Below are positions 9,349 to 18,339 of a DNA stretch of 64,000 nucleotides, in pieces. The DNA comes from Deltaproteobacteria bacterium (lineage in GTDB: Bacteria; Myxococcota_A; Polyangia; Polyangiales; Polyangiaceae). A model generated the notes under the pieces. That model did no database searches and had not been told where the DNA came from. It worked only from the letters and a program-made list of their open reading frames with translations. Each line of letters starts with the position of its first letter. Position 1 is the first letter of the stretch. The DNA is taken from NCBI GenBank assembly GCA_003235365.1, contig QJWJ01000522.1:1-64000 (forward strand), read 5' to 3'. Made by a program: the position numbers and the translations under genes.

Positions 9349-10353
9349 TCAGCTTCCTACCAGCGTCAACCAATCTGCGTGCTGCGCATTCTTGCCAGTG
9401 ACCGCGGCCATGTAGGTGCGCTGTAGCTGCGCAGCGAGCGTGTTCTTGCCCGTTCGAAACTCGACGCCGTCAATCTCGTGAATGGGTGTGATCTCTGCAG
9501 CGGTTCCCGTTTCGAAAACCTCGTCAGCACGCAGTAGCTCCTCACGCGTGAACGGTCGAATCTTGACCTCGACGTCTGCATCACGCGCGAGGGTCAAGAC
9601 GCTGTCGCGCGTGATGCCGGGTACGATGGCCGACGTCTCGTCGTTGGTAAACAACGTGTGACCCTTGACGAAAAACACGTTCCCACCGCTCGTGCTCGAC
9701 ACCGTGCCATCCAGGTTGAGCAAGATGGCATCGTCGAAGCCGCGATCGTACGCCTCGTGCGCGGCGAGCACACTGTTGGCGTAGTGCCCACTAGCCTTGG
9801 CCATCGTCGGCATGCACGCATGGGGGAACTTGCGCCACGACGAAACCATCGTCCGAATCCCGTTCCGCAACGCCTTTTCGCCAAGAAAGTAGCCGAGCTC
9901 ACGTGTGGCGATGAACACGTTCACGCTACATTCCTTTTTCGGCGTGATGTCGATCGGGCCATATCCAAAGAACGCGAGCGGCCGAATGTACGCGTTGCTC
10001 ACGCCATTCTTTCGAGTCACGTCGATCGCACCCTGACAGAGCTGTTCGACCGTATAAGGCACGTTCATGCCGTACAGCTTGGCGGACCCCAACAGGCGCT
10101 GCATGTGGTCTTCCAAACGAAACAGGGCGGGGCCACCCTCCGTCGGATAGCAACGAATGCCTTCGAACACGGCAGTGCCGTAGTGCAACGCATTTGCGTA
10201 GTAGTGGATGCTCTGGGTTTGCGCAGTTTGGATCTCGCCGTTCCACCAGATGTACGGAGAAAGCGCCTGCCCTTTGGGACGCGATACGGTGAGCGAGTCC
10301 TCCTGGGGGATGTGCAAGAAGTTGGGCCACTCGACCACCGCGTCAACCGACAT
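9349..10353 (-). CDS. ilvE: Branched-chain amino acid aminotransferase
   Basis: A PLP-dependent class IV aminotransferase (334 aa) that interconverts Leu, Ile and Val with their 2-oxo acids. The N-terminus has IWWNGE and HYGTAVFEGIRCY, typical of IlvE. The PLP lysine lies in KASGHYANS, and the phosphate-binding region appears as VSSTSGGNVFFVK followed by PGITRDSVL. ATG 10353 (MSVDAVVEW) is preferred to the longer ORF because the 22 extra residues are unlike the family. It is 3 kb from ilvC on the same strand but not in its operon. It supplies the last step of the pathway whose other genes lie at 13.4-23.5 kb. Confidence 0.93.
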   Translation of the reverse strand: MSVDAVVEWPNFLHIPQEDSLTVSRPKGQALSPYIWWNGEIQTAQTQSIHYYANALHYGTAVFEGIRCYPTEGGPALFRLEDHMQRLLGSAKLYGMNVPYTVEQLCQGAIDVTRKNGVSNAYIRPLAFFGYGPIDITPKKECSVNVFIATRELGYFLGEKALRNGIRTMVSSWRKFPHACMPTMAKASGHYANSVLAAHEAYDRGFDDAILLNLDGTVSSTSGGNVFFVKGHTLFTNDETSAIVPGITRDSVLTLARDADVEVKIRPFTREELLRADEVFETGTAAEITPIHEIDGVEFRTGKNTLAAQLQRTYMAAVTGKNAQHADWLTLVGS

Positions 10354-10677
10354 GAATAACCATTCCTCGTCAAAAAAGAAAACCGGGGCGGGAGCCTCGG
10401 ATTCTAACCGAGCGCGCACCTCTGTCGAATACTTTGGAACAATCGGCGCTCCCGAGCGACGCGATTGGCGTCAGGAACGTCGCTCACCGTAGCAAGGCCT
10501 CACGCGCAGGCAGTTCACCGGCGCCGAAAACCCCTTGTGAGGGGCAGCAGCGCTCGGCGCCGCGCCCCCGAACACCCCATCGGTTGGCGTTTCAATCGCC
10601 GCCTACCGAGCGGGGTTCGTCGAGCGCGACCATCGATCCCTTGCCGACTTCCGCCGCACTGGACTACGGGCGAGGCC
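10354..10677. other. Divergent intergenic region (ilvE / DUF423)
   Basis: 324 bp that should carry the promoters of ilvE and of the divergent membrane-protein gene. No clear promoter, leader peptide or riboswitch was found. The ORFs here have no recognisable domains. Confidence 0.45.
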
Positions 10678-11070
10678 ATGCAACCGAAGTTTCTTCTGAG
10701 CGCGGCGGCCATCAGCGGGTTTCTCGCCGTTGCCCTCGGCGCTTTCGGAGCCCACGCGCTGAGATCCCGCATCGAGCCCCTGGCGGATGGTGCACGCCGC
10801 CTCGAGTGGTGGACGACAGCTGCTCACTACCACCTAGTGCACTCGGTTCTCCTAGCGGTGCTCGGCCTCGCCCTGCTGCAGCACGAATCAGGCGTCGGGC
10901 GCATCGGCGGCTACGCCCTGATGCTCGGCATCGTTCTGTTCTGCGGTAGCTTGTACGCCATGACGCTCACTGGGATCCGCGCCTTGGGCGCGATCACGCC
11001 TCTGGGGGGGCTCGCCTTCCTCGTCGGCTGGGGAGCGCTCCTCATCGTTGCCCTGCGTTGGCCCAGCTGA
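10678..11070 (+). CDS. DUF423 family membrane protein
   Basis: A small inner-membrane protein (130 aa) of the DUF423 (YgdD-like) family. It has the family hallmark AVALGAFGAHALR in the first helix region, followed by a HYHLVHSVLLAVLGLAL helix, and two more helices ending in LVGWGALLIVALR. About four transmembrane segments are expected. Function is unknown. The start at 10678 (MQPKFLLSAAAIS) matches the family N-terminus; the track's longer ORF adds 71 unrelated residues. Confidence 0.85.
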   Translation: MQPKFLLSAAAISGFLAVALGAFGAHALRSRIEPLADGARRLEWWTTAAHYHLVHSVLLAVLGLALLQHESGVGRIGGYALMLGIVLFCGSLYAMTLTGIRALGAITPLGGLAFLVGWGALLIVALRWPS

Positions 11071-11105
11071 GCCGATGGGCATCGCCGCCCACACACCGAC
11101 TCGAC

Positions 11106-12989
11106 TCAAATGGGACCGTGACTCACCCGGGAACTGCTCGGTCCGGTGTCCAGTACTTCTCGCACGCGCTGCAGTAGTACCCGAGGATTGTACGGCTTGT
11201 TCAGCACCAACGCCCCTTTGGACGCCACGTCCTTGGGTAGCAACGTCGATGCATAGCCCGTCGAGAACAGCACGCGAGTACCGGGGCGTATCTCCTCGAT
11301 CTTCCGGTACGCCTGCCACCCGTCCATCTCAGGCATGATCACGTCGAGTAGGACGAGATCGACATGCTCGCTGTGCTCACGGAACATCTCCACGGCGCGA
11401 CGACCGTTGTCCGTCGCCAACACCTCGTAGCCGGCGCGCGTCAGAGCCCGGACGAGCTGATCTCGGACCATGCCTTCATCCTCAGCAATCAGCACGCACT
11501 CCTGGCCACCAACTTGGGGCGCCCGATGCCCTGCATCGACGACGGTTCCACTCTCGGAACGCGGCAAACGCACGATGAACGAAGCCCCCGCCCCCGGTGA
11601 GCTTTCGGCGACAATTGTCCCGCCGTGGGCGGCAATGATGCCTTCGACGACCGACAAGCCCAGACCCGACCCCGCCCCTTTCGTGGTAAAGAACGGTTCG
11701 AAGATACGCAGCAAATTTTCTTCGGGGATGCCCGGCCCTGTATCGGAGATCCTCAGAGCCACCGTCTGCGGCGGTTCGAGAGTGACATCGATCGTCAGCC
11801 GACCGCCGCTGGGCATCGCGTCCCGTGCGTTCACGCACAAGTTGATCATCACTTGGTCGAACTGCTGTTGATCGACTTCGACCCAACACTCGCCCTTGGG
11901 CGAATTGTATTCGAGCTGGATGTTCTCGGGGATCACTCGGCGGAGCATCCGGAGATTGGCAGACACCAACTCGTCGATGTCTGCACGTTGTGGGCTCACA
12001 CGCTGTCGACGCCCCACCGCAAGCAGATGCGCCGTCAGTTCTGCGGCACGCTCCGTCGCCCGCAATGCCTGCGCCAGTTCATCGTCTGCCGATTCCCCCA
12101 AACGCAGGTTCTCGCGCGCAAAATGCAGGTTCCCATCGATGACTTGCAACAGGTTGTTGAAATCGTGAGCCACACCACCCGCAAGCTGACCGACACTCTC
12201 CAGGCGTTGAACGCGATGAAATCGTTCTTCGGCAGCGCGCAACGCTGTCTCCATGACACGCTGCTCCGTCATGTCTGAAACGAGCAGCAAGACGTTGTCC
12301 ATCTCCGCCGAATGCGTGGGAACGACTCGCGTCAGCAGGTATCGCGTGGTAGCGCCGTCGTCGATCAACGTCTCGAGACTTGCCTCGTCGTCGTTCTCGA
12401 ACGCTGCATCGATCGCCGGCTTCGTAGCTTGATACTGCTGCGGGGGAACGAACCGGTGATAAGGCTGCCCCAGCATCTGCTCGACCGTGTATCCCGCCAC
12501 CGGTCTATTGACCCAAACATATCTGTGCTCTCGATCCAACAGCATCACCGAATCGGGAAGGTTTTCGACGATGAGTGCACGCAGGCGAACACTCTCCTGC
12601 AACTCCGCAACGAGCCGTTGATGCTCGGTCAAGTCTTCGGTGATTTGCAGCACGTAGGTCTTGCCTCGAGGCCCAACGAACGGCACCAGTCGCGTCCGAA
12701 GCAACCGCTTGTCCCCCCCAGACAACACGGCATCGTAGTCCAACACCTGCGGGGTGTTGGTTTGGAGCGCAGCATTGACAGTTTCAATCATGCTGTCGCG
12801 ATGCGCGGGAGCAATGAACTCCTCCGTCCGGCGCCCCAAGATGTTTGACAAGTCGCGGCTCAAAGTCCGATTGAGAAACACGACGCGACGCTCGGAATCC
12901 AGACAACTGATGAACGCATTGGATGCGCCAGCCAACGCGGCAAACAACGCTGCATTCAAGCTCTCGTCTCCCGCCCCGACGTCACTCAT
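11106..12989 (-). CDS. PAS-PAS hybrid sensor histidine kinase with C-terminal receiver
   Basis: A soluble hybrid kinase of 627 aa. Order: PAS domain at about 12-130, PAS at about 145-255, then HisKA with the phospho-acceptor in AHDFNNLLQV (His275). The ATPase domain follows, with NLCVNARDAMP (N box), DTGPGIPEENL (G1) and GSGLGLSVVEG (G2). The receiver domain has its phospho-acceptor in LVLLDVIMPEMDG (Asp549) and its Lys in LNKPYNP. The HDFNN type of H box is common in hybrid kinases feeding multi-step phosphorelays. No membrane segment is seen, so a cytoplasmic cue such as redox state or a ligand bound by PAS is likely. No cognate regulator is adjacent. Confidence 0.9.
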   Translation of the reverse strand: MSDVGAGDESLNAALFAALAGASNAFISCLDSERRVVFLNRTLSRDLSNILGRRTEEFIAPAHRDSMIETVNAALQTNTPQVLDYDAVLSGGDKRLLRTRLVPFVGPRGKTYVLQITEDLTEHQRLVAELQESVRLRALIVENLPDSVMLLDREHRYVWVNRPVAGYTVEQMLGQPYHRFVPPQQYQATKPAIDAAFENDDEASLETLIDDGATTRYLLTRVVPTHSAEMDNVLLLVSDMTEQRVMETALRAAEERFHRVQRLESVGQLAGGVAHDFNNLLQVIDGNLHFARENLRLGESADDELAQALRATERAAELTAHLLAVGRRQRVSPQRADIDELVSANLRMLRRVIPENIQLEYNSPKGECWVEVDQQQFDQVMINLCVNARDAMPSGGRLTIDVTLEPPQTVALRISDTGPGIPEENLLRIFEPFFTTKGAGSGLGLSVVEGIIAAHGGTIVAESSPGAGASFIVRLPRSESGTVVDAGHRAPQVGGQECVLIAEDEGMVRDQLVRALTRAGYEVLATDNGRRAVEMFREHSEHVDLVLLDVIMPEMDGWQAYRKIEEIRPGTRVLFSTGYASTLLPKDVASKGALVLNKPYNPRVLLQRVREVLDTGPSSSRVSHGPI

Positions 12990-13413
12990 GCGTAGAGCGA
13001 ATATACCCCAAACGGCGACGAATCCAATCGCGTCGAAGGGCTAGCCTCGCCCGGTTGGGCTCGGCGCCCCGAGGGGGGAAATCCGCAACAGCTCGGCCCC
13101 TTCCCCTGGAACAAACTGAAGCGTTTCGCAGCACTGCGGCGAGGTGCCAGAGCGACAATCATGTTGATTGCCGCGACAAACCAACAACCTAGAGCACCGA
13201 GCTGCGAGCAAGAGTGACCGAACGTGGCCCCGAAAAGCGCCCTCACACCCGCTGGGGGCGATTTTTCGGGGCACTTCCGTGCACAGGCAAGCGGATCGGT
13301 GCTCTCGTTCACATTGTCGAATTCCGGGAAGGCGATCCAACGAACGAAGGCCCGGTCATGGAAACCGGGCCTTCGTTGCGCCTCATTCGGCGCGCTGACA
13401 AATCACTGGAGGC
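12990..13413. other. Intergenic region, 424 bp, upstream of the PAS kinase
   Basis: This lies between the 5' end of the kinase gene and the 3' end of ilvC, both on the minus strand. It contains the ilvC terminator (listed separately) and presumably the kinase promoter. The overlapping ORFs are Arg/Pro-rich shadows without recognisable domains. Confidence 0.45.
13343..13377 (-). terminator. Rho-independent-like terminator of the ilvC operon
   Basis: A perfect 14-bp inverted repeat (AACGAAGGCCCGGT / ACCGGGCCTTCGTT) with a 7-nt loop begins 36 bp downstream of the ilvC stop. The arm ends in TTCGTTCGTT on the minus strand, a T-enriched tail. This is a strong hairpin in the right place to end the leuB-ilvB-ilvN-ilvC transcript. 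Confidence 0.8.
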
Positions 13414-14424
13414 TCAGCGCTCGGTGACGGCGCGGTTGTCCTTCATCCACGGCATCATGGCGCGCAGCTTGCGACCGACGTCTTCGATGGGGTGGTCCTC
13501 GCCCGCCTTCTCCAGCGCGTTGAACTTCTTACGACCGCTGGCGCACTCCTCGAGGAATTCATCGGCAAACTTGCCGCTCTGGATCTCGCCGAGGATCTCT
13601 TTCATCGCCTTCTTGGTGGCGTCCGTTACCACGCGGGGGCCACGGGTCAGGTCGCCGTACTCGGCGGTGTTGCTGACGCTGTAGCGCATGTTGCCGATGC
13701 CGCCCTCGTAGATCAGGTCGATGATCAGCTTCAGCTCGTGCAGGCACTCGAAGTACGCCATCTCGGGGGCATACCCCGCCTCGACCAGCGTTTCGTAACC
13801 AGCGGTGATGAGCGCGCTCATGCCTCCGCATAGCACTGCCTGCTCGCCAAACAGGTCGGTCTCCGTTTCCTCTTTGATCGAGGTCTCGAGAATGCCAGCG
13901 CGACCGCCACCGATGGCAGACGCATAGGCCAAAGCGACCTGTTTGCTATCACCAGTCGGATCTTCGTTGACGGCGATCAGCATGGGCACGCCACGACCCC
14001 CCGCATACTCACGGCGGACGGTATGCCCAGGTGCCTTGGGAGCAACCAGGAACACGTTCACCCCTTGCGGCGGAACGATCTTCTTGAAGTGAATGCCAAA
14101 ACCGTGTGCGACGGCCAAGTACTTTCCAGCCTTCAAGCCGGGCTGGATGTCTTCGGCGTAGATACGCGGTGCGTGCTCGTCGGGGACGAGCAGCATGACG
14201 ATGTCGCCCCACTCGGCGGCATCCTTGGGATCCATCACGGTCAGGCCCGCCTGCTCGGCGCGCGGCTTGGACTTGCTGTCCGAACGCAACCCGACGCGCA
14301 CGTTCACGCCGCTATCCTTCAGGTTGAGCGCATGGGCATGGCCTTGGCTGCCATATCCGATGATGGCCACCTTCTTGTCGGAAAGCAGGCTCGGGTTTGC
14401 ATCGGCGTCGTAGTAAGCTTTCAT
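13414..14424 (-). CDS. ilvC: Ketol-acid reductoisomerase
   Basis: NADPH- and Mg-dependent isomeroreductase (336 aa, class I length). It converts 2-acetolactate and 2-aceto-2-hydroxybutyrate to the dihydroxy acids of the Val/Leu/Ile pathway. The nucleotide-binding [15 protein letters not shown] follows the N-terminal [10 protein letters not shown]. The metal/substrate site is seen in [11 protein letters not shown] and the conserved [20 protein letters not shown] 14424 is preceded by AAGGA at good spacing and matches the family start; the ORF track adds 14 residues. It is the last gene of the leuB-ilvB-ilvN-ilvC operon, 38 bp after ilvN, and is followed by a clear terminator. Confidence 0.96.
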   Translation of the reverse strand: MKAYYDADANPSLLSDKKVAIIGYGSQGHAHALNLKDSGVNVRVGLRSDSKSKPRAEQAGLTVMDPKDAAEWGDIVMLLVPDEHAPRIYAEDIQPGLKAGKYLAVAHGFGIHFKKIVPPQGVNVFLVAPKAPGHTVRREYAGGRGVPMLIAVNEDPTGDSKQVALAYASAIGGGRAGILETSIKEETETDLFGEQAVLCGGMSALITAGYETLVEAGYAPEMAYFECLHELKLIIDLIYEGGIGNMRYSVSNTAEYGDLTRGPRVVTDATKKAMKEILGEIQSGKFADEFLEECASGRKKFNALEKAGEDHPIEDVGRKLRAMMPWMKDNRAVTER

Positions 14425-14462
14425 CTGGGTTCCTTCTCTCTTCGCGTCTCTATCTTCGGCAC

Positions 14463-14984
14463 TCAAGCGGCGCTCTCGGCACCGTTCTGCTCGGCTTCGG
14501 CCGGCTTAGTAATCGCAATCGGCGCGGAGCGCACCATATTCCGAACGCCCAGGGGCCTGGCCATTTCCAAAAAGTTGTTGATTTCCGCTTCCGTGCCGGT
14601 CACCTCGACGGTGAACAGATCGCGGGCGAAAGCCACGATTCGGCCGTTGCAGAGGCGAACGAGTCGTTCGATCTCTTCGCGACCGTTGGGGCCTGCAGCC
14701 CGCACCGTCGCCAGCAGCAACTCACGCTCGAAGTGCGCCGAGCCCTGCAGATGCAGGACCTTGTAGACACGCACCAACTTGTTGAGTTGCTTGGTGATCT
14801 GCTCGATGACGCGGTCGTCACCACGGGTGGTGAGTACGACGCGGGAACGGTCCTGGTCCATGGTGGTGTTGACCGACAGCGAGTCGATGTTGAAACCACG
14901 ACCACTGAACAAACCAACAATCCTGGCCAACTCTCCAGGGCTGTTGTCTACCAGGATGCTGAGCAAATGCCTGTGCTCGCTCAT
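14463..14984 (-). CDS. ilvN: Acetolactate synthase regulatory (small) subunit
   Basis: Small subunit (173 aa) of acetohydroxyacid synthase, which activates the catalytic subunit and confers feedback inhibition by valine. The N-terminal ACT domain is seen in [20 protein letters not shown] and GFNIDSLSV. The C-terminal domain begins with [10 protein letters not shown]. The start overlaps the ilvB stop by 4 bp (ATGA) and has a near-perfect ribosome site (AAGGAGG, 5 nt from ATG). The subunits are therefore translationally coupled, fitting the stoichiometric complex they form. Confidence 0.95.
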   Translation of the reverse strand: MSEHRHLLSILVDNSPGELARIVGLFSGRGFNIDSLSVNTTMDQDRSRVVLTTRGDDRVIEQITKQLNKLVRVYKVLHLQGSAHFERELLLATVRAAGPNGREEIERLVRLCNGRIVAFARDLFTVEVTGTEAEINNFLEMARPLGVRNMVRSAPIAITKPAEAEQNGAESAA

Positions 14985-16807
14985 GATTCCTCCTTGCCGA
15001 AGTCAGGAAAGACCTCGGGGTCCATGACGATCTCGTAATGGGCGGCACCGGCGGGCAACATCGGGAAGACGTTCGATTCCTTGTGCACGATGACGTCCAT
15101 CACGACGGTTCCCGGCGTGTTGAAGCCTTTCTCGAGCACGGCAGCGAGTTCCTCTGGCTTCTCTGCACGCAAGCCCGTCGCGCCGTACGCTTCGGCGATC
15201 TTCACGAAGTCGGGGAAGTACTTCATGCCCACTTCGCTGTAGCGGCGCGAGTAAAACATCTCTTGCCACTGCCGCACCATGCCGAGGAAGTTGTTGTTCA
15301 TGATGACGATCTTGACGTTCAGCTCCTCGTGAACGCACGTCGCCAATTCCTGGATGCACATCTGGAACGAGCCATCACCAGTCACGCAGATGACCGGATC
15401 ATCACCGCTGTAGACGGCCGCACCCATCGCAGCAGGTAGGCCATACCCCATCGTTCCCAGGCCACCCGAGGTCAGCCACTTGCGTGCGTTGTCCGCGGGA
15501 TAGTACTGGGCGGCCCACATCTGGTGCTGGCCGACGTCGGTCGCGCAGATGTAGCGGCCCTTGGTCAACTTGACCAACTCCTCGAACATCAGCTGTGGCT
15601 TGATGCTTTCGGGATCGGCCTTGTACGCCAACGGGTACTTGCTGCGCCACTCGTCGAGCTGTTTCCACCACGCGGTACGCGGTGGCGGCGGCTGATCCGG
15701 CAACGCGGCAAGCAACTGACCGAGCACGGTCTTGGCGTCGCCCACGATCGGAACATCGACCTGAATGTTCTTGTTCAGACTGGTCGGGTCGATGTCGATG
15801 TGGATCTTCTTGGATTTCAGCGCGAACTTGTCGATGCGCCCCGTCACGCGATCGTCGAAACGCGCGCCGACCGCGATGATCAACTCAGCCTCGCTCATCG
15901 CGATGTTCGCGGTATACGTGCCGTGCATGCCGAGCATACCGAGGCACTGCTTGTCGCCCGGGGGGTAACAGCCGAGCCCCATCAGCGTGGGAGTCACCGG
16001 CACGTTGAGCCGCTTGGCGAGCTCCAGCACCTCGGCCTCCGCTCCCGACGCCACCACGCCGCCACCGACGTACAGGATCGTCTTGTCGTAGTGACCGATC
16101 AGTTCGAGCGCTTTGGTAATCTGCCGCGGGTGGCCGGTGATGGTCGGCTTGTACGACGGCAGGTCCACCGTCTCCGGGTAGACGAACTCGCACTCCTGTG
16201 CCGTGATGTCCTTCGGAATGTCGATCAACACGGGCCCGGGGCGACCACTGCGCGCCAGGTGGAACGCCTCTTTGATCGTCGCAGCCAGCTTGGTTACGTC
16301 CTTGACCAAGTAGTTGTACTTGGTGCACGGCCGCGTAATGCCAACGACGTCGGCCTCCTGAAAACCGTCAGTGCCAATCAGGCTCGAAACCACCTGACCG
16401 CTGATCACGACCAGCGGCGTCGAATCCATCATCGCATTCTGCAGCCCCGTGACGACGTTGGTAGCGCCGGGCCCGGAAGTCACCATGGCAACGCCGACGC
16501 GCCCGGTGGACTGAGCCACGCCCTCGGCAGCGTGGACCGCGCCTTGTTCATGCCGAACGAGCACGTGGCGAATACGGTCTTGGGCTTTGTGCAGCTCGTC
16601 GTAAACGTGCAGAATGGCGCCACCCGGATAACCGAAGATGACATCTACCCCCTCCTGGATCAGACACTCCACGACGATCTGAGCGCCGCGCATGACCGGT
16701 GCCTTCTCGGAGGCCGCACTCGATTGGGCAACCTGGGTTGGGGATTGGTGCTGGTTTGGGGTCGTCGCCCCTGGCGCGATACTCACTGCCGACCGAGAGC
16801 CTGACAT
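14981..16807 (-). CDS. ilvB: Acetolactate synthase catalytic (large) subunit
   Basis: ThDP-dependent acetohydroxyacid synthase large subunit (608 aa), making 2-acetolactate or 2-aceto-2-hydroxybutyrate from pyruvate and 2-oxobutyrate. The catalytic Glu region appears as DVIFGYPGGAI and VRHEQGAVHAAEG, and the FAD-domain region as VGARFDDRVTG. The ThDP/Mg motif GDGSFQMCIQEL continues to NNNFLGMVRQWQ. An N-terminal extension of about 38 Ser/Ala/Gln-rich residues precedes the domain. Its start at 16807 has GGGAG 7 nt upstream and overlaps the leuB 3' end by 25 bp, so the extension is probably translated. Confidence 0.96.
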   Translation of the reverse strand: MSGSRSAVSIAPGATTPNQHQSPTQVAQSSAASEKAPVMRGAQIVVECLIQEGVDVIFGYPGGAILHVYDELHKAQDRIRHVLVRHEQGAVHAAEGVAQSTGRVGVAMVTSGPGATNVVTGLQNAMMDSTPLVVISGQVVSSLIGTDGFQEADVVGITRPCTKYNYLVKDVTKLAATIKEAFHLARSGRPGPVLIDIPKDITAQECEFVYPETVDLPSYKPTITGHPRQITKALELIGHYDKTILYVGGGVVASGAEAEVLELAKRLNVPVTPTLMGLGCYPPGDKQCLGMLGMHGTYTANIAMSEAELIIAVGARFDDRVTGRIDKFALKSKKIHIDIDPTSLNKNIQVDVPIVGDAKTVLGQLLAALPDQPPPPRTAWWKQLDEWRSKYPLAYKADPESIKPQLMFEELVKLTKGRYICATDVGQHQMWAAQYYPADNARKWLTSGGLGTMGYGLPAAMGAAVYSGDDPVICVTGDGSFQMCIQELATCVHEELNVKIVIMNNNFLGMVRQWQEMFYSRRYSEVGMKYFPDFVKIAEAYGATGLRAEKPEELAAVLEKGFNTPGTVVMDVIVHKESNVFPMLPAGAAHYEIVMDPEVFPDFGKEES

Positions 16808-17841
16808 ATGGCGTCTCCCATTTCAGAGGTGGACAGGTTACCCCCCAAATCACGGGTGCGGTGACCTTGCGATAGAACTTCGTCGATTGCCTTCTCGACC
16901 ATGGCGCCCTGTTCGGGCATGCCCAGGCTAGTGTTGAACATCCACGCCACGGAGCCGATCGCCCCGAGCGGGTTGGCGATGCCCTGGCCGGCAATGTCCG
17001 GCGCCGAACCGTGTATCGGCTCGAACAAGCCCGGCCCGTCGCCGAGGCTCGCGCTCGCAAGCAACCCGATCGAGCCGGGAAGCACGGCAGCCGCGTCGGT
17101 CAGGATGTCACCGAACAGATTCGAGGTGACCACGACGTCGAAACGCTTCGGATTGCGGATCAAGTCCATGGCCGCCGAATCGACGTATTGATGCTCGAGC
17201 TTCACATCGGAATACTCTGCCTCGTGCAACTGCTTCACGACGCGACGCCACAGCTGCGACACCTCGAGCACGTTGGCCTTGTCGACGCTGGTGACGAGAC
17301 CACGACGTTTGCGCGCCGCCTCGAAAGCGATGCGCGCCACGCGCTCGACCTCGTGCTCATGGTAACCCATGGTATTGAACGCATAGCTACCCTCGATGCC
17401 GCGCGGCTCACCGAAGTACACTCCGGAGAGCAGCTCCCGGACCACGAGCATGTCGGTTCCATCGACGATGTCCTTCTTCAGCGGGGAAGAATCGATCAGC
17501 GCCGGGATCGATCGCACGGGGCGAAGGTTCGCGTAGACCCCCAGCGCGGCGCGCAGATCGAGCAGTCCCTTCTCGGGACGTCGTTCACCGGGAACTCCGT
17601 CGTACTTGGGGAGCCCCACGGCTCCGAGCAGTACGGCGTCCGCCTTCACACAGGCGGCTCTCGTCGCGTCAGGCAGGGCTTTGTCCCCTGCGTCGAGGGC
17701 TACGCCCCCCATCGGTAGCTCAACTACTTCGAGGTTGCGCCCGGCGCTCTTGCACACGAGCTCCAATACGCGAACCGCTTGGCCGTTGACTTCGGGACCG
17801 ATGCCGTCTCCAGGGAGCGACACGACTTTGATGGTGGTCAT
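16783..17841 (-). CDS. leuB: 3-isopropylmalate dehydrogenase
   Basis: NAD-dependent oxidative decarboxylase of leucine synthesis (352 aa). It shows the LeuB start IKVVSLPGDGIGPEV, the substrate-binding Arg region (LDLRAALGVYANLRPVR, RELLSGVYFGEPRG), the metal-binding SNLFGDILTDAAA, and the cofactor loop HGSAPDIAGQGIANP. ATG 17841 (MTTIKVV) is the family start; the track's ORF adds 54 unrelated residues. It is the first gene of the operon and overlaps ilvB by 25 bp, so leucine-specific and common BCAA steps are co-transcribed. Confidence 0.96.
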   Translation of the reverse strand: MTTIKVVSLPGDGIGPEVNGQAVRVLELVCKSAGRNLEVVELPMGGVALDAGDKALPDATRAACVKADAVLLGAVGLPKYDGVPGERRPEKGLLDLRAALGVYANLRPVRSIPALIDSSPLKKDIVDGTDMLVVRELLSGVYFGEPRGIEGSYAFNTMGYHEHEVERVARIAFEAARKRRGLVTSVDKANVLEVSQLWRRVVKQLHEAEYSDVKLEHQYVDSAAMDLIRNPKRFDVVVTSNLFGDILTDAAAVLPGSIGLLASASLGDGPGLFEPIHGSAPDIAGQGIANPLGAIGSVAWMFNTSLGMPEQGAMVEKAIDEVLSQGHRTRDLGGNLSTSEMGDAICQALGRQ

Positions 17842-18339
17842 TCCTGCTCGTTCTCCTTGTTGCCGTTTGCTCGCCCCGATTGGGGAGCCTGAGTGGGGCG
17901 ATGTCTGCGCGGCCGCTGCGTGCGTATCTAGTCGTCTCGCGCCCGGATCGCCAACAGGTTGGTGATCACCTGAGCTGTGCGGTCGGTCGTCGCGGGAATC
18001 CACGACAAACGGCCGAGTAGCGCGGGCGGGGACCCAGCCAGGACCCCCTGGACTGGACCCTCGAGCTGGGATCGAACGGACCGTCGACTGTTTTCAGACT
18101 ACGGCGCGAGCCAGCCCAAGCGCGATATTCACTACTGGAACTACTGGGCTGCTCATCCTCGCTCGATTCCGTTACTGTGCCCACTGCCGGGCAGCGGCGA
18201 GAGTATGACGTTTCCCCTCTTTCCTTGCAAGCCGCTTGGCACGGCCAGCTGCGACGAGAACAGAATCCGCTCGCCGCTGTGCACACGTACAGTAACCCGC
18301 TCCCCGGACTCGCAGCGCGCCGGGGCACCAGCCACGACC
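17842..18339. other. Divergent control region (leuB operon / FG-GAP lipoprotein)
   Basis: 498 bp between two divergent genes, so it should hold the promoter of the main BCAA operon. I looked for a T-box (GGTGGNACCGCG), a Leu-rich leader peptide and an attenuator and saw none. A stretch at about 18061-18105 resembles a tRNA 3' half on the minus strand, but its stems do not pair. Confidence 0.45.

Noticed and set aside
18061-18113. tRNA-like sequence on the minus strand (GTTCGATCCCAGCTC followed by TCGAGGGTCCA)
   Set aside because: Only the T-loop and a chance CCA fit. The T-stem arms do not pair, no 5' acceptor strand exists and the anticodon stem does not form.
17842-18339. T-box, leader peptide or attenuator for leuB-ilvBNC
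   Set aside because: No GGTGGNACCGCG element, no Leu-rich short ORF and no alternative hairpins could be found.
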